Shown here: one piece after another, positions 23,715 to 32,678 of the stretch
How positions within the stretch are numbered: position 1 is the first letter of the stretch
Layout: each line of letters opens with the position of its first letter
NCBI GenBank assembly: GCA_902760315.1
Contig: CACWFV010000013.1
Span: forward strand, 1-64,000
Reading direction: 5' to 3'
Source of the DNA: an uncultured Bacteroidales bacterium
Lineage (GTDB): Bacteria; Bacteroidota; Bacteroidia; Bacteroidales; Bacteroidaceae
DNA: 64,000 nt
Position numbers and translations under genes: made by a program
The notes under the pieces: generated by a model
Databases searched by the model: none
Seen by the model: only the letters and a program-made list of their open reading frames with translations
What the model was told of the DNA's origin: nothing

Positions 23715-25364
23715 CAACAAGGCCTTGGCGTTCTGTATAGCAGCCTCTGTTACGTCGCTGCCACTCAGCATTTGGGCAATCTCGTGAATGCGCTCGTCCG
23801 TTGTTAGAAGATGCATATTGCTGGTTGTGCCCTGTGGTGTTTCTTTCTTCGACACGCGGTAGTGGTGGTCACCCATAGAGGCAATCTGAGGCAGGTGGGT
23901 AATGGAAATGACCTGTCGGTGGGCTTGTCCCATCTCTTGCATCATCTCAGCCATCTTCTCGGCAATCTTTCCACTGACGCCGGTGTCTATCTCGTCAAAG
24001 ATGATGGTAGGCAGTTTCACTGCACCGCTAATCAGGGCCTTTATCGACAGCATCACGCGGGCTATCTCACCACCTGATGCCACTTGGCTGATAGGCTGTT
24101 GTGGCGTAGAGGTGTTGGCAGAGAAAAGGAAGCTGACATTGTCTTGGCCGTTGTGGTTCAATGGCTGGGTTGAGATGGCAACGGAAAATCTGACGTGGGG
24201 CATGCCTAGTGGCACCAGTCGTTGCAGCATCTGCTGTTCTATCTTCTTGGCGGCCTTCTGTCGCTGTTGGGTCAGTTCGTCAGCCTTTTTGCGACATTGG
24301 GTGGTCAGCTGTTGCAGCTGCGCTTCCAGTTCGGCTAACGTCTCGTCGCCGTTCTCAATAGCTGTCAGCTGTTGTTTTATGGCTTCCCGCTGGTTGATGA
24401 GTTCCTCTATGCTGTCGACATGATACTTCTTCTCTAAGTCGTAGATGCGGTCCAACCTGCTGCTGATGCGGTCCAGTTCCGCAGGGTCGAAGTCGGTATC
24501 AGCCAACAGGCCGTTCACCTCTTCAGCGATATCCTTCAGTTCAATATGGCAGGTCTCTAGCCGTTCTGCCAGGTCATTGGCTGCCGGCAGCACACGGGCT
24601 ATGTTTCGTAGTGCTTGGTATGACTGTCTGACCAAGTCCACAGCCCCCTGTTGTTCACCGCTCAGATGAGCATCTACTTCGAATAGTGCGCCTTTTATCT
24701 CTTCTACGTGCGATAAAGTATCGTTCTGCTGTTCCAGCTCTTCCTGTTCGCCTGCCACCAGATTGGCTTGCTCCAACTCTGTGTACTGGAACTGCATGAA
24801 GTCGGCCTGTTGGCGATTGCGCGCTATGCTGTCCTTGAGCTCCTGCAATTGTTTCTCCGTAGCCTGCAGCTGAGCGTACAGTTGTTGGTATTCCTTCAGT
24901 TGTTGGCTGTCGTTGGCTATGATGTCGACCACATTCAGCTGGAAGTCTTGCTTGTTCAGCAACAGGTTCTGATGTTGTGAGTGAATGTCTACCAACTGTT
25001 CGCCCAACTCCTTCAGCATCGACAGCGCTACCGGCGTGTCGTTAATAAATGCACGGCTCTTGGTGGGTGTTATCTCTCGTCGGATGATGGTGTCCGTAGC
25101 GTCGAAGTCGATGTCGTTGTCAGTAAAGAAAGACTGCATGTTGTCATATCTCGACAGGTCGAAGTGAGCCTCTATTACGCAGCGGTCTGTTCCGTGCTTG
25201 ATGCATTTTGAGTCGGCACGTTGGCCTAACAGCAGACCGATGGCACCCAGAATGATGCTTTTGCCAGCTCCTGTCTCACCTGTCACTACGGAAAATCCGG
25301 CGAAGAGTTCAATGTTCAGTTCGTCAATCAGGGTGAAATTCTTGATATATAGTCTCTTTAGCAT
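23703..25364 (-). CDS. recN: DNA repair protein RecN
   Basis: 553 residues, normal RecN length. Walker A TGETGAGKS lies at residues 28-36, the coiled-coil arms occupy about residues 150-370, and the C-terminal half has SQVASGGEIARVMLSIKAL (ABC signature) and IIFDEIDTGVSG (Walker B). It is an SMC-like ATPase for double-strand break repair in the cytosol. It is the last gene of the minus-strand run dnaN-exonuclease-coaBC-porD-recN and converges with dnaB. Confidence 0.96.
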   Translation of the reverse strand: MLKRLYIKNFTLIDELNIELFAGFSVVTGETGAGKSIILGAIGLLLGQRADSKCIKHGTDRCVIEAHFDLSRYDNMQSFFTDNDIDFDATDTIIRREITPTKSRAFINDTPVALSMLKELGEQLVDIHSQHQNLLLNKQDFQLNVVDIIANDSQQLKEYQQLYAQLQATEKQLQELKDSIARNRQQADFMQFQYTELEQANLVAGEQEELEQQNDTLSHVEEIKGALFEVDAHLSGEQQGAVDLVRQSYQALRNIARVLPAANDLAERLETCHIELKDIAEEVNGLLADTDFDPAELDRISSRLDRIYDLEKKYHVDSIEELINQREAIKQQLTAIENGDETLAELEAQLQQLTTQCRKKADELTQQRQKAAKKIEQQMLQRLVPLGMPHVRFSVAISTQPLNHNGQDNVSFLFSANTSTPQQPISQVASGGEIARVMLSIKALISGAVKLPTIIFDEIDTGVSGKIAEKMAEMMQEMGQAHRQVISITHLPQIASMGDHHYRVSKKETPQGTTSNMHLLTTDERIHEIAQMLSGSDVTEAAIQNAKALLLER

Positions 25365-25391
25365 GTGGTGTTACGCTCTAAATCGGTCGGG

Positions 25392-26294
25392 TCACTTCTT
25401 AATATTTTCCCAGGCGTCATTCTGCGACGCGTTGATATTGAACAAGATGTCATAGACGGCCTGTTTCTCCTTCTGTGTGCCTTTGCCTTTATATATGTTG
25501 GCCAGTTCGTCGCGCTTATAGTCAGTCCATATCTGTGGCAATAGGCTTAGTGGTTTGTCTTGGTGGGATTGCTTGAGCAGTTCCAGAGCTTCCGACACAT
25601 TGGTACGTCCTCGTTCTGCGTTGTTGGCCATTTCGTCGAGTCCTTTTCTGTAGTAGTCGTATTGCATCTGGCGGAAGGGCTTCATGCTCTCGTCCAGGTA
25701 GTCGTTGATGATGGCAAACCTGTTGCGGCTGTCCTCAAAAGCCTTCCATCCGCTGAAACCTAAGTCCTGGGCATTGTTGGTCAGATTCATGCAACGCTGT
25801 AGGATTTCCGTACCGGCCAAGGGACCGAAACTGTCCAGGTCCAGTCCGATGATGAGATAGGCATAGTAGGCCATTAGTGCGGTCAGTTGGTTATCGATGA
25901 CCTCGTCGTTGAAGTTCAGCTGGTCAAATTGGGCGAAATCGAAGTTGAAGTCACCATCCTTATTATTATATAAGGTGGAGGTATAGGCCGACTGATACAC
26001 CGGTCTGTTGGCTTGTATCATGGCCGTACAAGAGAATCGGTTGTTGGACTTGTCATATTTGTTGACGGTAATGTTGAAACTGCAGGAGATGCGCTCGTTT
26101 TTCTGAAACTGCAACTCTGTCCACTGGCGGTCGTTCATCCATTGTTCCAATGTCTGCTGCAGGTTTTCAAAGACACTCTTGTCAGAGCCTTCTACCTGTG
26201 AACTGTTGATGTTAACCTTGACGTCTAACTCCTGAGCGTCACTCATCGTGCAGCAGAACAGCAGTAGGCCGAGTAGGGGAATGTACTTTCTCAT
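25392..26294 (-). CDS. porD: PorD-like protein of the type IX secretion system (DUF4835)
   Basis: 300 residues with a signal peptide (YIPLLGLLLFCCTMSDAQE). ELDVKVNINSSQVEGSDKSVFENLQQTLEQWMNDRQW and the AYYAYLIIGLDLDSFGPLAGT segment are diagnostic of DUF4835/PorD, reported as required for type IX secretion in Porphyromonas. Its location between coaBC and recN is the conserved Bacteroidetes position. The start overlaps the coaBC stop as ATGA. Confidence 0.88.
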   Translation of the reverse strand: MRKYIPLLGLLLFCCTMSDAQELDVKVNINSSQVEGSDKSVFENLQQTLEQWMNDRQWTELQFQKNERISCSFNITVNKYDKSNNRFSCTAMIQANRPVYQSAYTSTLYNNKDGDFNFDFAQFDQLNFNDEVIDNQLTALMAYYAYLIIGLDLDSFGPLAGTEILQRCMNLTNNAQDLGFSGWKAFEDSRNRFAIINDYLDESMKPFRQMQYDYYRKGLDEMANNAERGRTNVSEALELLKQSHQDKPLSLLPQIWTDYKRDELANIYKGKGTQKEKQAVYDILFNINASQNDAWENIKK

Positions 26295-27478
26295 AAGCGC
26301 TTTGATAGTTCGTCAACTATATCGCGGGCCACGGCTGTCTTTGGCTTCTTTTCGTAATCGTGCTGGCTGTCGTGCGTGATGATGCTGATCTGGTTGTTGT
26401 CAGATTGGAAACAGGTGCCGTCATTTTGAAGTGAATTTAGAACGATGAAGTCTAAATTCTTCTTTTCTAGTTTTTTATGAGCGTTGTTCTGTTCGTCGTT
26501 GGTCTCAAGGGCAAAGCCTACTAGTACTTGGCCATGTTGTTTCATCTGGCCAAGTGCTGCTGCAATGTCGTGTGTTGGCTGTAGACGAATGACGAGGTCG
26601 TCTTTTCCACGTTTTATTTTCTGTGCTGCCTGTGTATCCGGACGGAAGTCGGCAACGGCTGCGCACAATATGGCGGCTTGGCTGTCCGTAAATTCCCGTG
26701 TGGCGGCCTGGTACATCTCTTCGCAGGATTCCACATCGATTCTATGAATAGCCTTCGAGCATGACTGACTGACAGGACCGGCAATGAGTGTAACCTCCGC
26801 TCCTCGGCGGCGGCATTCTTCTGCCAGCGCAAAGCCCATCTTGCCACTACTGTAGTTGCCGATGAAGCGTACGGGGTCAATCTTTTCGTAGGTGGGACCG
26901 GCGGTAATCATAATCTTCTTACCCGTTAGGTCTTTCTGTTCGAAATAGTCGTCTAAATACTTGACAATCTCTTCGGGTTCTTCCATGCGTCCCTTTCCCT
27001 CTAATCCGGAAGCAAGAAAACCACTTTGAGGTTCAATAATGTGATTGCCAAAGGATTGTAGTCGCTCCATGTTCTGTTGAGTTGACGGATGCTGGTACAT
27101 GTCCAAATCCATGGCTGGAGCGATGAATACTGGTGCTTTCATCGACAGATAGGTCGTGATGAGCATGTTGTCGGCAATGCCGTTGGCCATCTTCCCTAGC
27201 GTGGCTGCGGTGCAGGGGGCTATCAGCATGGCATCAGCCCATAGCCCCAGGTCTACGTGCGAGTTCCATGTTCCGTCGCGCTGTGCGAAAAACTCGCTGA
27301 TGACTGGTTTGTGGGTCAAGGCTGACAGCGTGATGGGCGTGATGAATTCCTTGCCGGCAGGAGTAATGACTACCTGAACCTCGGCGCCGGCCTTGACGAG
27401 ACCGCGAATAATGAGACAGGCTTTATAGGCAGCTATACTGCCTGTAATACCTAAAACTATCTTCTTTCCCTTAAGCAT
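26291..27478 (-). CDS. coaBC: bifunctional phosphopantothenoylcysteine decarboxylase / phosphopantothenate-cysteine ligase
   Basis: 395 residues. The N-terminal CoaC flavoprotein half contains VLGITGSIAAYKA, the His in SHVDLGLWADAMLIAPCTAATLGKMANGIADN, and PAMDLDMY. The C-terminal CoaB half starts near KKIMITAGPTYEKIDPVRFIGN and includes NSSGKMG-like and AAVADFRP motifs and GFALETN. Together they make 4'-phosphopantetheine for CoA. Overlaps porD by 4 bp and follows the exonuclease gene by 10 bp. Confidence 0.95.
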   Translation of the reverse strand: MLKGKKIVLGITGSIAAYKACLIIRGLVKAGAEVQVVITPAGKEFITPITLSALTHKPVISEFFAQRDGTWNSHVDLGLWADAMLIAPCTAATLGKMANGIADNMLITTYLSMKAPVFIAPAMDLDMYQHPSTQQNMERLQSFGNHIIEPQSGFLASGLEGKGRMEEPEEIVKYLDDYFEQKDLTGKKIMITAGPTYEKIDPVRFIGNYSSGKMGFALAEECRRRGAEVTLIAGPVSQSCSKAIHRIDVESCEEMYQAATREFTDSQAAILCAAVADFRPDTQAAQKIKRGKDDLVIRLQPTHDIAAALGQMKQHGQVLVGFALETNDEQNNAHKKLEKKNLDFIVLNSLQNDGTCFQSDNNQISIITHDSQHDYEKKPKTAVARDIVDELSKRL

Positions 27479-27488
27479 TCATTTATGA

Positions 27489-28316
27489 TTATTTCTGTGC
27501 CTCGCGCAGACGGATGCGGGTCAGCACCTGCTTGGTGTTGTAGGTAAAGTCGCCTCCCAATATCCAGCTGTAATATCCGGGGTCGAAACGCAGTACTTCT
27601 GCTACGGGAACACCCTTGTGTTTGCCAAAGTTAAATACCTCGGTACGCTGGCCGTTGATCTCTGCCCATACGATGCGGCCGGCAAAGTCAACGTTGTCGT
27701 TAACCTTTGAGAAGTCTGCCAATGCCTGCATGTCGTTAGGCAAAGTGCGCCCCTCAGGGTTCTCGCCAATGGCTTGCTGGTGTTCTTCGGTATAGCAGTC
27801 CAACTCACCCATCAATACGCGATAGGTGGCCTCCGTGTCTTGGTCGGCGCGGTGGGCTTCGAAGTCGTCTTCCATCTTTCGCCCGCAATAGAATTTATAG
27901 GCGGCAGCCAGGTTGCGTCGCTCCATCTTGTGGTAGATGACTTGTGCGTCAATCAGTCGACACTTGGAGAAGTCGAAGTCGATGCCGGCACGCAGAAATT
28001 CCTCTGCCAGCAGGGGTACGTCAAAGTGGTTGCTGTTGTAGCCAGCAATGTCTGAGCCTGTAAATACCTCGCTGATCTTACTGGCCAGTTGCTTGAAGGT
28101 GGGCTTGTCCTTTACATCCTCGTTAGAAATACCGGTTAAGGCTATTACCTCATCGGGGATGGGCCTCTCCGGGTTGATAATTTCGTTACCCCTGACTTCC
28201 TCTCCGTTGGGGAATACCTTGATATATGATAACTGGATGACGCGGTCCTTGACAATGTCAAGGCCCGTCGTCTCCAAGTCAAAAATCACTAGTGGCTTTT
28301 GTAACTTCAGTTTCAC
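27489..28316 (-). CDS. DnaQ-like 3'-5' exonuclease (DEDDh)
   Basis: 275 residues. The exonuclease motifs are VIFDLETTGLD (D13, E15), GYNSNHFDVPLL (Exo II) and HRADQDTEAT (Exo III, His and Asp), all intact. After residue 185 follows a basic domain with VWAEINGQRTEVFNFGKHKGVPVAEVLRFDPGYYSWIL, typical of Bacteroidetes exonucleases next to dnaN. It could serve proofreading or repair. The start is GTG (complement of 28314-28316), giving MKLKLQKPLVIFD. Confidence 0.9.
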   Translation of the reverse strand: MKLKLQKPLVIFDLETTGLDIVKDRVIQLSYIKVFPNGEEVRGNEIINPERPIPDEVIALTGISNEDVKDKPTFKQLASKISEVFTGSDIAGYNSNHFDVPLLAEEFLRAGIDFDFSKCRLIDAQVIYHKMERRNLAAAYKFYCGRKMEDDFEAHRADQDTEATYRVLMGELDCYTEEHQQAIGENPEGRTLPNDMQALADFSKVNDNVDFAGRIVWAEINGQRTEVFNFGKHKGVPVAEVLRFDPGYYSWILGGDFTYNTKQVLTRIRLREAQK

Positions 28317-28347
28317 GATAATAGTCTTTTCTAGGTGGTATGACAGT

Positions 28348-29472
28348 TTAGTCGTTAATCAGCATGGGCATCATCAGCATCAGGATGTCCTGATTTTCCG
28401 GCTGTTCTGACGGTATGACCAGTCCGGCGCGGCTGGGGTCGGCCAACTGCAGTAGCACGTCTTGACAGTCAAAGTTGCTCAGTATCTCTATGAACGATGA
28501 ACCCTTGAAACCAATGCTCATCGGCTGGCCGTTGTACGCGCACGACATACGCTCGGTGGCGGTCTTTGAGAAGTCGTAGTCCTCGGCGTCCAACTGCAGG
28601 GTGCCGTTCTCTACATGGAAACGAATCAGATTGCTAGAGTCGTTGGCGAAGGGCTGTACGCGGCGCAGAGCAGCTAACAGGGCTTGGCGGTCTACCGTTA
28701 GCTGGTTGGGGTTGTTCTGTGGAATCACGCTGTTGTAGTTGGGATAGCGGCCCTCAATCAGTCGGCAGATGATTTCGCCGTCGCTGAATAAAATGTGGGC
28801 GTTGCGCTCGTCGAAACGAATGACGACGTCACCACCGTCTTTGCCTAGCAAACCCTTCAGCAGCGAGGCGGGCTTCTTGGGGAGGATGAATGCTGCGGGC
28901 TGATCGCTATGGATGTTCAAAATCTTGTTGCGAACCAATTTGTGACCATCGCTGGCAACGATGGCCAGACTCTCAGGGGTGAGGTCGAAATAGATGCCGT
29001 TCATCACTGGGCGTAACTCGTCCTGTGCGGTAGCAAACAACGAGCGATTGATGTTCTCTGCCAGCAATGCGTTGGGGATGGTAATCTCCGTAGCCCCTTC
29101 GCTGACGCTTTGTGCCGTCGGGTACTCGTCGGCACTTTCTACCGGCAGCGAGAAAAGTCCGTTCTGATAGCTGATGCGGGCTATGTTGCTTGACGAGTCA
29201 ATGTCGAAGGTAATGGGCTGCTCGGAGAAACCCTTGACGGCCTCTAACAGGTCGTGGTTGCCAATGGCAAAGCGGCCATTGGAGTCCGACTCGGTCAGTT
29301 CCAATTGGGTTTTCATGACGTTCTCGCTGTCTGAGGCGGTCAGATGGAGTATGTTGTCTTCTACGTCGAACAGGAAATCTGCCAAAATGGGCAGGGAGTT
29401 CTTACTGTTGATGACTCTTGAAAGAGCGGTGAGCTTACTGCTGAGTGCAGTGCTTGAAATGGTAAATCTCAT
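28348..29472 (-). CDS. dnaN: DNA polymerase III beta subunit (sliding clamp)
   Basis: 374 residues in the three-domain clamp pattern. MRFTISSTALSSKLTALSRVINSKNSLPILADFLF opens domain I and ELRPVMNGIYFDLTPESLAIVASDGHKLV is the domain II signature. The C-terminal DVLLQLADPSRAGLVIPSEQPENQDILMLMMPM is the clamp end. It tethers the polymerase to DNA. First gene of the run to recN, with a well-formed promoter. Confidence 0.96.
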   Translation of the reverse strand: MRFTISSTALSSKLTALSRVINSKNSLPILADFLFDVEDNILHLTASDSENVMKTQLELTESDSNGRFAIGNHDLLEAVKGFSEQPITFDIDSSSNIARISYQNGLFSLPVESADEYPTAQSVSEGATEITIPNALLAENINRSLFATAQDELRPVMNGIYFDLTPESLAIVASDGHKLVRNKILNIHSDQPAAFILPKKPASLLKGLLGKDGGDVVIRFDERNAHILFSDGEIICRLIEGRYPNYNSVIPQNNPNQLTVDRQALLAALRRVQPFANDSSNLIRFHVENGTLQLDAEDYDFSKTATERMSCAYNGQPMSIGFKGSSFIEILSNFDCQDVLLQLADPSRAGLVIPSEQPENQDILMLMMPMLIND

Positions 29473-29517
29473 GGGTATTTATATTATATTATTGTTCGTA
29501 TTTACGTAAATTGACTA

Positions 29518-29549
29518 CAAAAATACAAAATTACTTGCTCAAATGCAAA
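29518..29549 (-). promoter_or_regulatory. promoter of the dnaN-recN run
   Basis: Minus strand TATTTTTG (complement of 29518-29525) with TTTG (complement of 29546-29549) 20 bp upstream, about 45 bp from the dnaN ATG. Confidence 0.65.
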
Positions 29550-29639
29550 ATTATTTTCAGAAAAATGATGTTTTTAAAAATATTTTCTGTAATTTCGCAA
29601 TCTGAAACAGAAAAAATGTATAATAACAATAAAATAATT

Positions 29640-30044
29640 ATGGATTTAACAGGTAAAATTATTGCAGTATTGCCAGCCAGCAGTGGCGTCTCTCAGCGTA
29701 CAGGTAACTCATGGATGTCTCAGGATTACGTGATTGAGGTTCCTGGACAATATCCCAGAAAGTGCGTGTTCCGCGTTTTTGGCGAAGACCGTATCAAGCA
29801 GTTCAATATTCAGATGGGAGAGGATGTGACGGTGTCGTTCGATATTGATGCCCACGAGTTCAATGGTCGCTGGTTCAATGATGTCCGTGCCTACAGTGTG
29901 GTTCGTGGTGCTGCTCCCGTGGCCGCCCCTGCCCAGGGTGCTCCCTTCGCTTCTCAGGCTGCAACCCAGCAGGATGCAGCTTCGCCGTTCCCCCCGGCTC
30001 CTGAAACGGTGGGCGAGGGTAGTGCTGACGACCTGCCCTTCTAA
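29640..30044 (+). CDS. DUF3127 OB-fold protein with SSB-like C-terminal tip
   Basis: 134 residues from ATG 29640 (MDLTGKIIAVLPASSG); an upstream in-frame extension reads through AT-rich promoter DNA and is rejected. QDYVIEVPGQYPRKCVFRVFGEDRIKQF and VSFDIDAHEFNGRWFNDVRAY are the DUF3127 pattern, an OB-like fold found in Bacteroidetes. A Pro/Ala-rich linker leads to an acidic tip GEGSADDLPF that matches the DDLPF/DDIPF ends of single-stranded DNA-binding proteins. A role in single-strand DNA handling or as a partner of replication proteins is inferred from this tip and the neighbouring dnaN. Confidence 0.82.
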   Translation: MDLTGKIIAVLPASSGVSQRTGNSWMSQDYVIEVPGQYPRKCVFRVFGEDRIKQFNIQMGEDVTVSFDIDAHEFNGRWFNDVRAYSVVRGAAPVAAPAQGAPFASQAATQQDAASPFPPAPETVGEGSADDLPF

Positions 30045-30137
30045 TTTGTACTTTTGAGATTCTTTATACGGCTACATCTTACAATTAAATAAAGGTGTAG
30101 TCGCTTTCCGTTAAAATAATAGCAAAACAAAGACAAT

Positions 30138-32660
30138 ATGAAGAAGATCTATTTATTCTTGCTCCTGTTTGTTTGTTCAACAGTGGTGAACTATGCGCAG
30201 AACACTGGTGGAGGCACAGGTGGAGGAGGTGGCACGGGTAGTGCTGGCACCACCAGTTCCAGTAGCGCTACCGGAACTGGCAGCGGTAGCGGAGTGAGCG
30301 ATGCGCAGGTGGTGCGTAGCGCTGCCAGTCAGCAGCGCGCCGGTGCTTCGCCTGCCCAGATAGCTGGTCAACTCATCAAGCAGGGCGCTACGCCACAACA
30401 GCTACAGCGCCTGCGCGGACAATATGCTAATCAAATCAATAAGGCTGGTATGAGTGGTGCCGTTGATCAAGGACTGAGACAGGCCGTAGACCGTTCACGC
30501 GTCAACAACGAAGCTGGTGAGGCTCCAGCCATGGAACTAGCTACCGGTGAAGAGGGCGATTTAGCTGCAGTCGATGGTGATGGCCCACAGGCGTCTAAAG
30601 AGCGTGGCGGTTATAGTGACCAAATCTTCGGGCGTAACATCTTCAATAACCCGAACCTGACTTTTGCCCCCAATATGAATATTGCCACTCCGCAGAATTA
30701 CGTTGTGGGTCCTGGCGATGTGCTGGTGGTTGACATCTATGGTGGTTCACAGGAGAACCACCGTCTGACGGTCAGTCCCGACGGCGACGTCTACGTGCCG
30801 GAGTTCGGCCCTATCCAGGTCAGTGGCCTGCAGATTCGTGCCGCCCAAAACCGCATTCGTGCCCGTCTCGGCAAGTTCTTCCAGAGTTCTGACATCCGCG
30901 TCACGCTGGGCCAGACACGCTCCATCCAGATCAACGTATTAGGTGAGGTGCGTGTGCCGGGTACTTATACTTTGAGTTCGCTGTCAACGGTCTATCATGC
31001 ACTTTATCGTGCCGGTGGCATCAGCGGTTTGGGTACGTTGCGCAACATCAAGCTCTACCGTCAAGGACGTCTGGTCACCGTGGTCGATGTCTATGAGTTC
31101 ATCTTCAACGGCCGTTTGGCAGGCAACGTGCGCCTGGAGGACAACGACGTTATTCAGGTTGACACCTACGACTGTCTAGTCAACATCTCTGGCCATGTCA
31201 AGCGCCCCATGACTTATGAGCTGCGCGCCAATGAGAGTCTCTCCACGCTGTTGAAGTACTGTGGTGGTTTTTCCAGCGACGCCCACAAGACGACGGTGCG
31301 CGTCAACCGCAATGCCGACAAGATGAAGAACGTGTTCAACGTTGACGAGTTCGACTTCACATCCTTTAAGTTGCGCGATGGCGATAAGGTTGACGTTGAG
31401 GCCATTTCCGACCTTTACGAGAACATGGTACAGATTAATGGTGCTGTGGCTCGCCCCGGCATGTACCAGCTGGGCGAGCGCGTCTACAGCGTGAAGAGCC
31501 TGGTGGAGCGTGCTGAGGGACTGACGCCTGAGGCCATGACTACCCGTGCCGTGTTGCGCCGTCTGAAGCCCAACCGCACACAGGAGGTGCTCTCTGTCAA
31601 CTTGGAGGGTATCATGAATGGCACCGAGGCCGACCTGCAGTTGCAGAACGAGGACATTCTCTTCATACCCACCATTGCTGAGCATCAGAACCGGCGCACC
31701 GTCACCATCCTGGGTGAGGTGGTATTCCCAGGACCTTACGAGTATGCCGACAGCATGACTATCGAGGACTTTATCCTACAGGCCGGCGGACTGACCTATG
31801 CGGCCTCTACCGCTAAGGTCGACGTGTCGCGACAGTATCATGACCCCAGTGCCACCGATGCCGGCATGGAGTTGAAGAAGACTTTCTCATTCACTATCGA
31901 CGAGAACTTCCAGTTCTCCAACGACAAGAACTTCCAGCTGCAGCCCTTCGATATCGTACAGGTTCGCCGCAGTCCGACCTATCAGGATCCCATCACCGTC
32001 ACCATCGACGGTGAGGTTATGTTCCGTGGTGCTTACACCATGGAACGTAAGAATATGCGACTGAGCGACCTGGTCAAGGCTGCCGGTGGCATCGTCGAGG
32101 GTGCCGACATCCGTGGAGCCCGACTGGAGCGCCGTATGAATGCCGATGAGCTGGCTCGTGCGCGTGCCGTAGTGCGCATGGCACGCCAGACTGCCACAGA
32201 GTCGGGCGACTCCATCTCATTGGACCGACTAGCGTTGCGCACCCACTATCCCGTAGGCATACATCTCGATGAGGCCATTAATAACCCCGGCACTACGCAG
32301 GACATCGAACTCATGGATGGTGACCAACTCGTCGTGCCGCGCTTCAACCATACTGTGCGTATCTCTGGCGATGTATATATCCCCAACACCGTGGCATTTG
32401 AAGAGGGCAAGGGCTATAAGTACTACGTTGAGCAGGCTGGCGGCTTCGGTGACCGTGCCAAAAAGAAAAACACCTATGTGGTCTACCAGAACGGCACCAT
32501 GGCCATGGCCAAGAAAGCCAAGATTGAGCCGGGCTGCGAAATCATCGTACCCACCAAGGCCAAGCGTGACAGTTCCAACCTCCAGCAGTGGCTTGGCATA
32601 GGTACCTCCATGGCGTCACTGGCCACGATGATAGCCTCTATTGCTAACCTGTTGAAGTAA
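30138..32660 (+). CDS. SLBB-domain polysaccharide export protein (Wza-like)
   Basis: 840 residues with a signal peptide (YLFLLLFVCSTVVNYAQ). A Gly/Ser/Thr-rich segment (about 22-60) is followed by a Poly_export domain (NYVVGPGDVLVVDIYGGSQENH...VSPDGDVYVPEFGPIQVSG). Several SLBB repeats follow, recognised by VRVPGTYTL, VKRPMTYEL, ARPGMYQL, VVFPGPYEY and VMFRGAYTM, then a C-terminal hydrophobic segment (ASLATMIASIANLLK). It likely forms the outer-membrane or periplasmic channel for capsule or exopolysaccharide. The Wzz-like gene follows after 18 bp. Confidence 0.9.
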   Translation: MKKIYLFLLLFVCSTVVNYAQNTGGGTGGGGGTGSAGTTSSSSATGTGSGSGVSDAQVVRSAASQQRAGASPAQIAGQLIKQGATPQQLQRLRGQYANQINKAGMSGAVDQGLRQAVDRSRVNNEAGEAPAMELATGEEGDLAAVDGDGPQASKERGGYSDQIFGRNIFNNPNLTFAPNMNIATPQNYVVGPGDVLVVDIYGGSQENHRLTVSPDGDVYVPEFGPIQVSGLQIRAAQNRIRARLGKFFQSSDIRVTLGQTRSIQINVLGEVRVPGTYTLSSLSTVYHALYRAGGISGLGTLRNIKLYRQGRLVTVVDVYEFIFNGRLAGNVRLEDNDVIQVDTYDCLVNISGHVKRPMTYELRANESLSTLLKYCGGFSSDAHKTTVRVNRNADKMKNVFNVDEFDFTSFKLRDGDKVDVEAISDLYENMVQINGAVARPGMYQLGERVYSVKSLVERAEGLTPEAMTTRAVLRRLKPNRTQEVLSVNLEGIMNGTEADLQLQNEDILFIPTIAEHQNRRTVTILGEVVFPGPYEYADSMTIEDFILQAGGLTYAASTAKVDVSRQYHDPSATDAGMELKKTFSFTIDENFQFSNDKNFQLQPFDIVQVRRSPTYQDPITVTIDGEVMFRGAYTMERKNMRLSDLVKAAGGIVEGADIRGARLERRMNADELARARAVVRMARQTATESGDSISLDRLALRTHYPVGIHLDEAINNPGTTQDIELMDGDQLVVPRFNHTVRISGDVYIPNTVAFEEGKGYKYYVEQAGGFGDRAKKKNTYVVYQNGTMAMAKKAKIEPGCEIIVPTKAKRDSSNLQQWLGIGTSMASLATMIASIANLLK

Positions 32661-32678
32661 TATTAAAGCATACTGAAT

